From Amycolatopsis sp. CA-126428 (GTDB lineage Bacteria; Actinomycetota; Actinomycetes; Mycobacteriales; Pseudonocardiaceae), in assembly GCF_002904335.1 (NCBI RefSeq), contig NZ_PPHF01000002.1:1-46758 (forward strand): DNA of 46,758 bases, given 5' to 3'. The position numbers were made by a program, and so were the translations under genes. The notes below the pieces were generated by a model. That model did no database searches, had not been told where the DNA came from, and saw only the letters and a list, made by a program, of their open reading frames with translations. Of this stretch, positions 40,286 to 46,758 are shown piece after piece (the first letter of the stretch is position 1; each line of letters starts with the position of its first letter).

Positions 40286-41454
40286 GCGCCGCGGCAGACC
40301 CGGCTGGCGATGTCCTGGCGTCGCAGCCGGGCCTGCTTGGGCATGTTCCAGCCGAGCACGCCGGTGACGGCACCTCCGCGGCGGTACTGCGCCACGAACC
40401 GGCCCGCGCCCGGGTCACCTTCCACAATGGACAACTCGGCGTCCGCGGACAGCGTCCCGTGCACGTGGATCCGGGCGTCGAACTGGTGGGTCCAGAAGTA
40501 GGGCACCGGCGTGTACGGGCGGTCTTCGCCGAGGATGTTCCCCGCGACGGCGACCGCCTGCTCGGTGGCGTTGGTCCGGTTTTCCAGCCGCAGCAGCGCA
40601 TCGAGGCCCTCGTGGTGCCAGCGGGCGACGTCGCCGGCCGCGTAGATCCCGTCCGCCGCCCGGCAGCGGGAGTCGCACACGACGCCGTTGTCGCACAGCA
40701 CCCCGCTGCCCGCCAGCCACTCCGTCGCCGGCGCGGCCCCGAAAGCGACCACGACGACGTCGGCGGGCAGCACCTCGCCGGAGGCCAGCCGCGCTCCCGC
40801 GACCCGGCCGTCCTCGGCGGCCAGCCCGGTGACCGCGGAGCCGAGCCGCAGCTCGACACCGCGAGCGGCGTGCAGTTCGGCCAGCAGGCCCGCGGCGAGG
40901 GAGCCGAACTGGTAGGCCAGCGGCGCGAACTGGGGGCCCGCGAGGGTGACCGGCACGCCCGCCGCGCACACGGTCGCGGCGATTTCCGCGCCGAGCACAC
41001 CGTCGCCGACGACCACCACCCGCTTGCCCGGCGCGAGGTCCGCGCGCAGGCCCAGCGCGTCGTCGAGGGTGCGCAGCACGTGGACGCCGGCGAGGCCGTC
41101 CTGCCCGGGCAGGGTGCGCGGCCGCAGCCCGGTGGCGAGCACGACCGCGTCCGCGGTCAGGGCCCGCCCGGCCGCGGTGTGGACGGTCCGCGCCCGGGCG
41201 TCCAGGCGCACCGCCGGGTCGCCGAGCACGAACTCGGTGTCCAATGCGGACAGTGCCGCGGGCGTCCGCAGCCGCGCCTGCTCGGGCGTCCAGCTCCCGC
41301 CGAGGACCTGCTTGGACAGCGGAGGCCGGTCGTAGGGCAGGTGCGCCTCGGCACCCAGGACCGTCACGCGCCCGTCGTACCCCTTGCGGCGCAGGGCTTC
41401 CACGGTCGCGAGCCCGGCGGCCGAGGCGCCGACGACCAGGACGCCGCCGGTCAT
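40279..41454 (-). CDS. FAD/NAD(P)-dependent ferredoxin reductase
   Basis: 391 aa. Two dinucleotide folds: FAD at the start (VLVVGASAAGLATVEALRRK), NAD(P)H in the middle (GKRVVVVGDGVLGAEIAATV), with PYDRPPLSKQVL, VLATGLRPRTLPGQDG and the FAD-contact GIYAAGDVARW. This is the putidaredoxin/rhodocoxin reductase class. ATG overlaps the ferredoxin stop as ATGA. It should pass electrons from NAD(P)H to the neighbouring ferredoxin and on to the P450. Its 3' end runs into the dispersed palindrome. Confidence 0.92.
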   Translation of the reverse strand: MTGGVLVVGASAAGLATVEALRRKGYDGRVTVLGAEAHLPYDRPPLSKQVLGGSWTPEQARLRTPAALSALDTEFVLGDPAVRLDARARTVHTAAGRALTADAVVLATGLRPRTLPGQDGLAGVHVLRTLDDALGLRADLAPGKRVVVVGDGVLGAEIAATVCAAGVPVTLAGPQFAPLAYQFGSLAAGLLAELHAARGVELRLGSAVTGLAAEDGRVAGARLASGEVLPADVVVVAFGAAPATEWLAGSGVLCDNGVVCDSRCRAADGIYAAGDVARWHHEGLDALLRLENRTNATEQAVAVAGNILGEDRPYTPVPYFWTHQFDARIHVHGTLSADAELSIVEGDPGAGRFVAQYRRGGAVTGVLGWNMPKQARLRRQDIASRVCRGAS

Positions 41455-41651
41455 CCCTGCTCGCCGACCGAAATCGCCACACCCGGGCACACGCTCGCCG
41501 CCTCGCGGACGACTCCGTGCAGCGCTTCGCCGGGGCGCTCGTCGAGCAGGATGACGATGCCGTCGTCGTCGCGCTGGTCGAACACGTCCGGGGCGAGCAT
41601 GACGCAGGTGCCTGCCCCGCAGCACTTGGCTTCGTCCACGGTGACCTTCAT
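41451..41651 (-). CDS. 3Fe-4S ferredoxin of the P450 system
   Basis: 66 aa. VTVDEAKCCGAGTCVMLAPD followed by AASVCPGVAISV gives the Cys pattern of single-cluster 3Fe-4S ferredoxins that serve actinomycete P450s. ATG with AAAGGAA upstream. Lies between the TetR and reductase genes; its stop overlaps the reductase start. Confidence 0.93.
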   Translation of the reverse strand: MKVTVDEAKCCGAGTCVMLAPDVFDQRDDDGIVILLDERPGEALHGVVREAASVCPGVAISVGEQG

Positions 41652-41671
41652 GGTGGTTCCTTTCCCTGGAG

Positions 41672-42292
41672 TTACTCGGTGACCGGCGCGAGCCACAGCC
41701 CGGCCAGCACGTCGGTGAGGGCAGTGGCGGTGTCGCGCCAGCCGGCCGCCGGGGTGCCCGCGCCTTCGGCGAGGGCGCGCTCCCGCTCGGCCATCGCGTG
41801 CATCAGCACGAGGCGGGTGATGTCGTTGCGTTCGGCGTGGACTTCGGCGGGCAGCCCGGGCAGGCACCGGTAGAGGCCCGCGAGGGTCCGCGCCAGTGAC
41901 GGGGACGTCAGCGTCTCCTCGACGATGACCGCGCGCAGCGACGGCTCGGTCATCACCTGGGCGGCGAACCGGGCGAACCAGGTGGGCGTGCCCAGCCCGG
42001 CCAGGTGCTCGGTCGTGGGGTGCACCAGGCACCCGAGCCAGTCCCGCAGCTCCGCGGGGCCGCGACCCAGCCGGCGATCACGCAGCCGTTCGATCGACCC
42101 GGCGTGCTTGCGGACGATGGCCCGCACCAGCTCGGCCCGGGTGCCGAAGTGGTAGCCGACGGCGGTGTTGTTCCCCTGCCCGGCCGCCTCGCTGATCTGC
42201 CGGTTGGACACGGCCAGCACGCCGTGTTCGGCGTAGAGGCGTTCCGCCGCCACGAGGATCCGCTCCCGCGTCGCCCGCGCCCGGTCCGTCAC
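41672..42292 (-). CDS. TetR-family regulator of the P450 operon
   Basis: 206 aa from a GTG overlapping the P450 stop as GTGA. Helix-turn-helix at the start: RERILVAAERLYAEHGVLAV, SNRQISEAAGQGNNTAVGYH, FGTRAELVRAIVRKH. The effector domain is helical, with HAMAERERALAEG near the end. Being the second gene of the P450 operon, it most likely autoregulates it through the 22-bp palindrome at 43553-43574, which overlaps the operon's -35 element. Confidence 0.9.
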   Translation of the reverse strand: MTDRARATRERILVAAERLYAEHGVLAVSNRQISEAAGQGNNTAVGYHFGTRAELVRAIVRKHAGSIERLRDRRLGRGPAELRDWLGCLVHPTTEHLAGLGTPTWFARFAAQVMTEPSLRAVIVEETLTSPSLARTLAGLYRCLPGLPAEVHAERNDITRLVLMHAMAERERALAEGAGTPAAGWRDTATALTDVLAGLWLAPVTE

Positions 42293-43497
42293 CAGCGGAC
42301 GGGCAGTTCCCGCAGGCCGCCGACCGCGAGCCCTTCGACCCGGCGCAGCTCGTCCGCCGGGACGGCGAGCTCGAGGTTCGGCAGCTTGCGCAGCAGCACT
42401 TCCAGCACGACCTGCAGCTCGGTGCGGGCCAGCGGCTGTCCGAGGCACGCGTGCGCGCCGGCGCCGAAGGCCAGGTGCGGGTTCGGGCTGCGGGTCAGGT
42501 CCAGCTCGGCGGCGTTCTCGAAGGCGTCCTCGTCGCGGTTGGCCGCGGCCATGCTGCACATCGCGGTCGTCCCGGCCGGCAGCACCGTGCCGCCGACCTC
42601 GAACTCCTCGGTGAGGTAGCGCTGCATGCCCACACCCGCGTTGGCGTCCGCCCGCAGCGCCTCCTCGACCGCCGTGCGCACCAGCGACGGGTCGGCCAGC
42701 AGCTGCTCCCACCGGCTCCGGTCGGCCAGCAGCATCGCGGTCATCTTCGCGATCATGTTCGCGGTGGTCTCGTGGCCGGCGATGAGCAGGCCGATGCCGG
42801 TGGCGGTCAGCATCGCGTCGGACCAGCCGGCGCCCTCGGCGATCAGCGCGCTGAGGATGTCTTCGCCCGGCTCGGCCCGCTTGGCCGCGATGTGCGCGCC
42901 CATGTACCGGCCGAACTCCGCCTGCGCCGCGTCGAACTCCGCCTGGGTGTAGCGGGTCATGCTGAGCATGACGTCGGACCAGTGGGCGAACCGGTCGCGG
43001 TCGGTGTCCGGCACGCCGAGCATGTCGCAGATGACCCAGACCGGCAGCGGGAAGGCGAGGCCGGCCTTGAGGTCGCCGGGCGCGCCCTTCGCGACCAGTT
43101 CGTCGATGAGCTGCCCGGCCATCGCCGCCATGCCCGGCCGCAGCGCGTTCATCCGCTTGGCGGTGAACCACTTCCCCAGCAGGCGCCGCCACTTCAGGTG
43201 TGCTTCGCCATGCTGCGGGAGCACGGTCGCCATCTCGCTGTTGAACACCCCGCCCGACTCGGTGTCCGCGACGCGGGCCGCGTTGTCCGCCGGGGTCGGG
43301 CGGGTGAACCGCGGATCGGACAGGACGGTCTTGACGTCGTCGTAGCGGGTGATCAGGGCGGCTTCGTCCCCGCTGGCCAGCGCCACGCGCGCGACCGGGC
43401 ACTTCTCCCGGAACTCGGCCCACTCGGCCGGCGGCGCCAGCGCGGTGGCGGCCTCGAACGGGAAGCGCGGCAACGGGTCGGTGTGGCTGGGCTTCAT
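42289..43497 (-). CDS. Cytochrome P450
   Basis: 402 aa from the ATG at 43497, with AGAGG 6 bp upstream (a GTG codon directly before it is also in frame). P450 features: I-helix LLIAGHETTANMIAK with the oxygen-activating Glu/Thr, K-helix EEALR, and the haem loop FGAGAHACLGQPLAR with the Cys ligand. MMKPSHTDPLPRFPFEAATA is the usual start of soluble bacterial P450s. Redox partners are encoded in the same operon. The substrate is unknown; a catabolic or tailoring role is possible. Confidence 0.95.
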   Translation of the reverse strand: MKPSHTDPLPRFPFEAATALAPPAEWAEFREKCPVARVALASGDEAALITRYDDVKTVLSDPRFTRPTPADNAARVADTESGGVFNSEMATVLPQHGEAHLKWRRLLGKWFTAKRMNALRPGMAAMAGQLIDELVAKGAPGDLKAGLAFPLPVWVICDMLGVPDTDRDRFAHWSDVMLSMTRYTQAEFDAAQAEFGRYMGAHIAAKRAEPGEDILSALIAEGAGWSDAMLTATGIGLLIAGHETTANMIAKMTAMLLADRSRWEQLLADPSLVRTAVEEALRADANAGVGMQRYLTEEFEVGGTVLPAGTTAMCSMAAANRDEDAFENAAELDLTRSPNPHLAFGAGAHACLGQPLARTELQVVLEVLLRKLPNLELAVPADELRRVEGLAVGGLRELPVRW

Positions 43498-43532
43498 CAC
43501 GGGCCTCTCGTTGGTGAATGTCCCCTGTCCCG

Positions 43533-43574
43533 AGCATGGCGACGATCCATGCTTAAGTCAAGCAGTTGACTTAA
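43533..43574 (-). promoter_or_regulatory. P450 operon promoter with overlapping TetR operator
   Basis: A perfect inverted repeat, TTAAGTCAA (43553-43561), four bases, TTGACTTAA (43566-43574). On the minus strand TTGACT (43556-43561) is a good -35, followed at 17 bp by CATGCT (43533-43538) as -10. The operator thus covers the -35 and the P450 start codon lies about 35 bp downstream of the -10. Likely bound by the TetR protein encoded in the operon. Confidence 0.75.
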
Positions 43575-43614
43575 TTACCGGAGACGCCGACGCCCGAAAC
43601 CGCCCGAACCGGCG

Positions 43615-44049
43615 TTATTCGCGCTCGACCTTGCGCAGACCGCCCTCCGGCGTCCACCACTCGACGACCAGCAACGTCGCCGCCTCGTTCAGGTGGGTGT
43701 GGACGACCTCGGCGACGTCGGCCAGGAACCGCTCGCCGTCCTCGGTGCGCGCCCGTCCGGCGATCTTCGCCTCCCCCGGCCACTGCGCCTCGGCGCCCTC
43801 GACGGGGTCCACCGTGGCGCTGTGCAGCGCGAACCGCGGATCCCGCCGCAGGTCCGCGCCCTTGCGCGCGTTCGGCATCGACCCGAAGGCCAGCTCACCG
43901 TCCTCGAAGACCGTTTCGATTCCCGAGATCCGCGGCGAGCCGCCGGCCCGCAGGGTCGCGATCGTCTTGTGCTTGTGCGCGTCGAACAGGGCCCGCACCC
44001 GCCGCGCGAACTCCGGCTCCGCCGCTTCGAACTCCCGCCACGCCGTCAT
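43615..44049 (-). CDS. PPOX/F420-type flavin-binding split-barrel protein
   Basis: 144 aa. Resembles the pyridoxamine-phosphate-oxidase-like split barrel family: ALFDAHKHKTIATLRAGGSP, GIETVFEDGELAFGSMPNAR, KGADLRRDPRFALHSATVD, then EAKIAGRARTEDGERF. Members bind FMN or coenzyme F420. ATG overlaps the TetR stop as ATGA, so it is the second gene of that two-gene operon. Reaction not known. Confidence 0.82.
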   Translation of the reverse strand: MTAWREFEAAEPEFARRVRALFDAHKHKTIATLRAGGSPRISGIETVFEDGELAFGSMPNARKGADLRRDPRFALHSATVDPVEGAEAQWPGEAKIAGRARTEDGERFLADVAEVVHTHLNEAATLLVVEWWTPEGGLRKVERE

Positions 44050-44618
44050 GCGCCCATCGTGCCGCACCGCAGCCCGGCGACGAGGACTTTCACCATCCGG
44101 CGCGCGTCGTACCGGGGGTCGTCCGCGCCGATGCAGAGGTTGCCGACGCCGCGCATGAGGTCCAGGGGCGCCACCTCGGCCCGGATCTCGCCGGCCGCGG
44201 CGGCGGCGTCGAGCAGCTCGCCGCACACCGGCACCAGGCGGTCGAGGAAGTACGCGTGCAGCGTCTCGAAGCCGGCGTTGTCGGACTGGAGAGCCCCGGC
44301 GAGCCCGTGCTTGGTCACCAGGAAGTCCACGAACAGGTCGATCCACTGTGCCAGCGCGGCGTACGGCGATTCACTGGCGGCCAGCAGCGCCGGGCCCGCC
44401 TCCGTGCAGGCGTCCACCTGGTGCCGGAAGACGGCGATGACGAGGTCCGCGCGGGTCGGGAAGTGGCGGTAGATCGTGCCCATCCCGACCCCGGCCTTCG
44501 CCGCGATGTCCCGCACCGGCGCGTCCACGCCGGACGCGACGAAGACCGCGGCCGCCGCATCCAGCAGCGCCTTTTCGTTGCGCCGGGCATCCGCCCGCTT
44601 GGGCTTGAGTTCGCCCAC
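44046..44618 (-). CDS. TetR-family regulator divergent from aldo/keto reductase
   Basis: 190 aa from a GTG. Helix-turn-helix: EKALLDAAAAVFVASGVDAP, VRDIAAKAGVGMGTIYRHFP, TRADLVIAVFRHQVD. C-terminal helical domain of the TetR_C type common in actinomycetes. Co-transcribed with the split-barrel protein. The 86-bp gap to the aldo/keto reductase contains two near-identical direct repeats, probably its operator. Confidence 0.9.
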   Translation of the reverse strand: MGELKPKRADARRNEKALLDAAAAVFVASGVDAPVRDIAAKAGVGMGTIYRHFPTRADLVIAVFRHQVDACTEAGPALLAASESPYAALAQWIDLFVDFLVTKHGLAGALQSDNAGFETLHAYFLDRLVPVCGELLDAAAAAGEIRAEVAPLDLMRGVGNLCIGADDPRYDARRMVKVLVAGLRCGTMGA

Positions 44619-44631
44619 GACCCCTCCTTGC

Positions 44632-44673
44632 TAAGCGGAGCAATGTTCCATATCGTTAGCGGAGCAACGTTCC
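44632..44673. promoter_or_regulatory. Two direct repeats, likely TetR operator
   Basis: TAAGCGGAGCAATGTTCC (44632-44649) and TTAGCGGAGCAACGTTCC (44656-44673), 24 bp start to start, each containing a partial palindrome GGAGC-N3-GTTCC. They occupy the gap between the divergent TetR and aldo/keto reductase genes, as expected of a shared operator. Confidence 0.7.
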
Positions 44674-44704
44674 GTTTGCTCATCATGCCACGGAGGCACC
44701 CCCC

Positions 44705-45727
44705 ATGCAGTACCGCACCTTGGGCCACACCGGCGTCCAGGTCAGCACCCTCGCGCTGGGCGCGATGAACTTCGGCGCCATCGGGCGCGTCCCCCAGGAC
44801 GAGGCCACCGCCATCGTCGACGCCGCGCTCGAAGCCGGGATCAACCTCGTCGACACCGCCGACATGTACGGCCAGGGCGAGTCGGAGGTGATCGTCGGCC
44901 GGGCGATCGCCGGCCGCCGCGACGACCTCGTGCTGGCCACGAAGGCGACCATGCCGATGGGCGAAGAGCGCAACCACCGCGGCAACTCGCGCCGCTGGCT
45001 GGTCCGCGCGCTCGAGGACAGCCTGCGCCGCCTCGACGTCGACCACGTCGACCTCTACCAGATCCACCGCTGGGACCCCACCACGAGCGACGAGGAAGCG
45101 CTTTCCGCACTGACCGACCTGCAGCGCGCGGGCAAGATCCGCTACTTCGGGTCCTCGACGTTCCCCGCGTACCGCATCGTCCAGGCGCAGTGGGCCGCCC
45201 GCGAACACCGCCTCGGCCGGTACGTCACCGAGCAGCCGAGCTACTCGGTCCTGCAGCGCGGCATCGAAGCCCACGTGCTGCCGGTGACCGAGGAGTACGG
45301 CATGGGTGTGCTGGCGTGGAGCCCGCTGGCTTCGGGCTGGCTGTCGGGTGCGGTCCGCGCGGGCCGGGAGATGAGTGGTAACCGGGCGAAGGTCGTGCCG
45401 GAGCGCTTCGACCTCGACGTCCCCGCCAACCGGGCCCGGCTCGACGCCGTCGAACAGCTGGCCAAGCTCGCCGAGCAGGCCGGGCTGACCCTGATCCAGC
45501 TCGCGCTCGGCTTCGTCACCGCGCACCCCGGCGTGACGAGCGCCCTCATCGGCCCGCGGACGCTCGACCACCTGCGCTCGCAGCTCGACGCCGCCGGCAC
45601 CGTGCTGCCCGCCGACGTCCTCGACGAGATCGACGCGATCGTCGCCCCGGGCACCGACCTGGCCCCGGGCGAGAAGTTCGACACCCCGCCGGCCCTGCTC
45701 GACCCGTCGCTGCGGCGGCGCCGATGA
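44705..45727 (+). CDS. Aldo/keto reductase
   Basis: 340 aa. NADPH-dependent carbonyl reductase with a TIM barrel. YRTLGHTGVQVSTLALGAMN at the start, catalytic Asp and Tyr in VDTADMYGQGES, Lys in LATKATMP, His in LYQIHRWDP, and the cofactor-binding tail in TSALIGPRTLDHL. ATG with GGAGG upstream. Overlaps the LLM oxidoreductase start as ATGA. Substrate unknown; likely induced by the ligand of the divergent TetR protein. Confidence 0.93.
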   Translation: MQYRTLGHTGVQVSTLALGAMNFGAIGRVPQDEATAIVDAALEAGINLVDTADMYGQGESEVIVGRAIAGRRDDLVLATKATMPMGEERNHRGNSRRWLVRALEDSLRRLDVDHVDLYQIHRWDPTTSDEEALSALTDLQRAGKIRYFGSSTFPAYRIVQAQWAAREHRLGRYVTEQPSYSVLQRGIEAHVLPVTEEYGMGVLAWSPLASGWLSGAVRAGREMSGNRAKVVPERFDLDVPANRARLDAVEQLAKLAEQAGLTLIQLALGFVTAHPGVTSALIGPRTLDHLRSQLDAAGTVLPADVLDEIDAIVAPGTDLAPGEKFDTPPALLDPSLRRRR

Positions 45728-46578
45728 GGTTCGGCATCATGACCGCACCTCAGCAGGTGGGGTACGACGAGATTCTGCGCGTGTGGCGCGAAGCGGACAC
45801 GGTGCCGGAGATCGAGCACGCGTGGCTGTTCGACCACCTGATGCCGATCGCCGGCGACCCGGACGGCCCGATCTTCGAGGGCTGGACGCTGCTTTCGGCC
45901 CTGGCGGCCCAGACGTCCCGCCTGCGCATCGGGCTTCTGGTCACCAGCAACCGGTTCCGCCCACCGGCGATGCTGGCGAAGATCGCCACAACGGTCGACA
46001 TCGTCTCGGGCGGCCGCCTCGACTTCGGCATCGGCGCGGGTTCCCGGCCCAGCCACCCGCTGGCCCGGCGCGAGTACGACGCACACGGCCTGCCGTACCA
46101 CAATCAGGACGACGCGGTCGCGGCGCTGGCGGAGGCGTGCACGGTGATCCGTCGCTTGTGGACATCTCCGGAGCCGTTCGACTTCACGGGATCGCACGTC
46201 CGGCTGACCGGTGCCTTCGGAAACCCCCGCCCGGTGCAGCGTCCGCACCCCCCGATCATGATCGGCGGCCGGGCAAGCGCCACGCTGCGAGTGGTCGCGG
46301 AGCACGCAAACATGTGGAACATCCCGGGCGGCGGCGACATCGCGGACCTGGCGGGGCGCAGCCGCTTGCTGGACAAGTACTGCGCGGAGATCGGCCGCGA
46401 CCCGGCCGAGATCACGCGGTCGATCTTCCTGCCGGTGGATTACGACCGGCCGGAGGTGACGCGCGGCAAGATCGCCGAGGCGGCGGACGCCGGGTTCGGG
46501 CACTTCGTGCTCGGGTTGGGGAATCCTTATCCCGAGGGAGTGGCGCAGTGGGTGGCGGACGAGCTGATCCGCCGGTAG
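45724..46578 (+). CDS. LLM-class flavin/F420-dependent oxidoreductase
   Basis: 284 aa. Luciferase-like TIM barrel: WLFDHLMPIAGDPDGPIFEG, LAAQTSRLRIGLLVTSNRFR, PAMLAKIATTVDIVSGGRLD, FGIGAGSRPSHPLARREYDA, PPIMIGGRASATLRVVAEHA. The pattern fits the F420-dependent branch found in actinomycetes. ATG overlaps the aldo/keto reductase stop, so the two act from one mRNA and probably on related carbonyl or flavin substrates. Confidence 0.92.
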   Translation: MRFGIMTAPQQVGYDEILRVWREADTVPEIEHAWLFDHLMPIAGDPDGPIFEGWTLLSALAAQTSRLRIGLLVTSNRFRPPAMLAKIATTVDIVSGGRLDFGIGAGSRPSHPLARREYDAHGLPYHNQDDAVAALAEACTVIRRLWTSPEPFDFTGSHVRLTGAFGNPRPVQRPHPPIMIGGRASATLRVVAEHANMWNIPGGGDIADLAGRSRLLDKYCAEIGRDPAEITRSIFLPVDYDRPEVTRGKIAEAADAGFGHFVLGLGNPYPEGVAQWVADELIRR

Positions 46579-46622
46579 CGCGGGGTCTGGTGGCCACGAG
46601 CCTGACCCAATCAAGGAGCGGG

Positions 46623-46758
46623 GTGGTCATCCCGTCGCCTGAGGCCGTGAAATCACTTTGAGCCGGGCCCGCAACACAGAGCGCAACGCGAGACGGCAGC
46701 GCAGGCTTGCGGGCCCGGCTCAAAGTGATAGGCCTCAATCAGGCGACGGGATGACCAC
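46623..46758. repeat. Long imperfect inverted repeat at the window edge
   Basis: Left arm 46623-46674 and right arm 46707-46758. The outer 20 bp (GTGGTCATCCCGTCGCCTGA) and the inner 23 bp match perfectly; a few bases between them differ. The loop is about 32 bp. It follows the LLM gene by about 45 bp and could be a strong terminator, a small non-autonomous element or part of a larger structure cut by the window end. No coding sequence lies in 46579-46758. Confidence 0.8.

Overview
This is a very G+C-rich window with GTG/TTG starts, ATGA/GTGA/TGATG gene overlaps, TetR/LacI regulators and Fn3-CBM2 secreted enzymes. It fits a filamentous actinomycete; the overall style suggests a Pseudonocardiaceae member such as Amycolatopsis, although no rRNA or marker gene is present to prove it. 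I see no tRNA, rRNA, CRISPR array, transposase or prophage.

Layout. (1) 1-6.6 kb is a surface or extracellular polysaccharide block: a secreted glycosidase-like lipoprotein, a polyprenyl-phosphate sugar transferase, a family 2 glycosyltransferase, an FAD oxidoreductase and a WecB-type UDP-GlcNAc 2-epimerase. A secreted lysyl-oxidase-like protein follows. (2) 7.9-10.3 kb holds a 19-bp tandem repeat, an overlapping pair of MEDS-domain signalling proteins (MEDS+anti-sigma kinase, MEDS+STAS) and a VOC protein. (3) 10.4-29.2 kb is a plant cell wall utilisation locus aimed at rhamnogalacturonan I and its galactan side chains: PL9, GH2, PL11 and CE12 in one leftward operon; a CE3-like/GH5 mannanase/Fn3/CBM2 chimera; an ABC sugar importer with a DUF624 protein, LacI repressor and GH53 galactanase in a second leftward operon; and a rightward PL26-like exo-lyase plus second CE12. 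Operators of at least three kinds sit in its promoter regions. (4) 29.2-35.1 kb is stress signalling: a TPR protein and a STAS protein each preceded by a SigB-type promoter, a glycosidase-like TIM barrel divergent from a TetR regulator, then an RsbQ-RsbP-RsbV set. (5) 35.1-40.3 kb has dapA divergent from a LysR regulator, a decayed methyltransferase, glmS and a 5'-truncated BNR-repeat gene that ends at a dispersed palindrome. (6) 40.3-46.6 kb has a cytochrome P450 operon (P450, TetR, 3Fe-4S ferredoxin, ferredoxin reductase), a PPOX-family protein with TetR, an aldo/keto reductase and an LLM flavin oxidoreductase. The window ends in a long imperfect inverted repeat.

How it works together (inference). 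Secreted lyases, esterases and glycosidases would break acetylated rhamnogalacturonan I and galactan into oligosaccharides; the lipoprotein-dependent ABC importer takes them up; the LacI protein encoded in the importer operon probably senses an oligosaccharide and controls the divergent promoters at 25.1-25.4 kb. No unsaturated galacturonyl hydrolase (GH105/GH88) is visible here, so the final step must be elsewhere. The partner-switching genes look like upstream inputs to a SigB-like sigma factor not encoded in this window.
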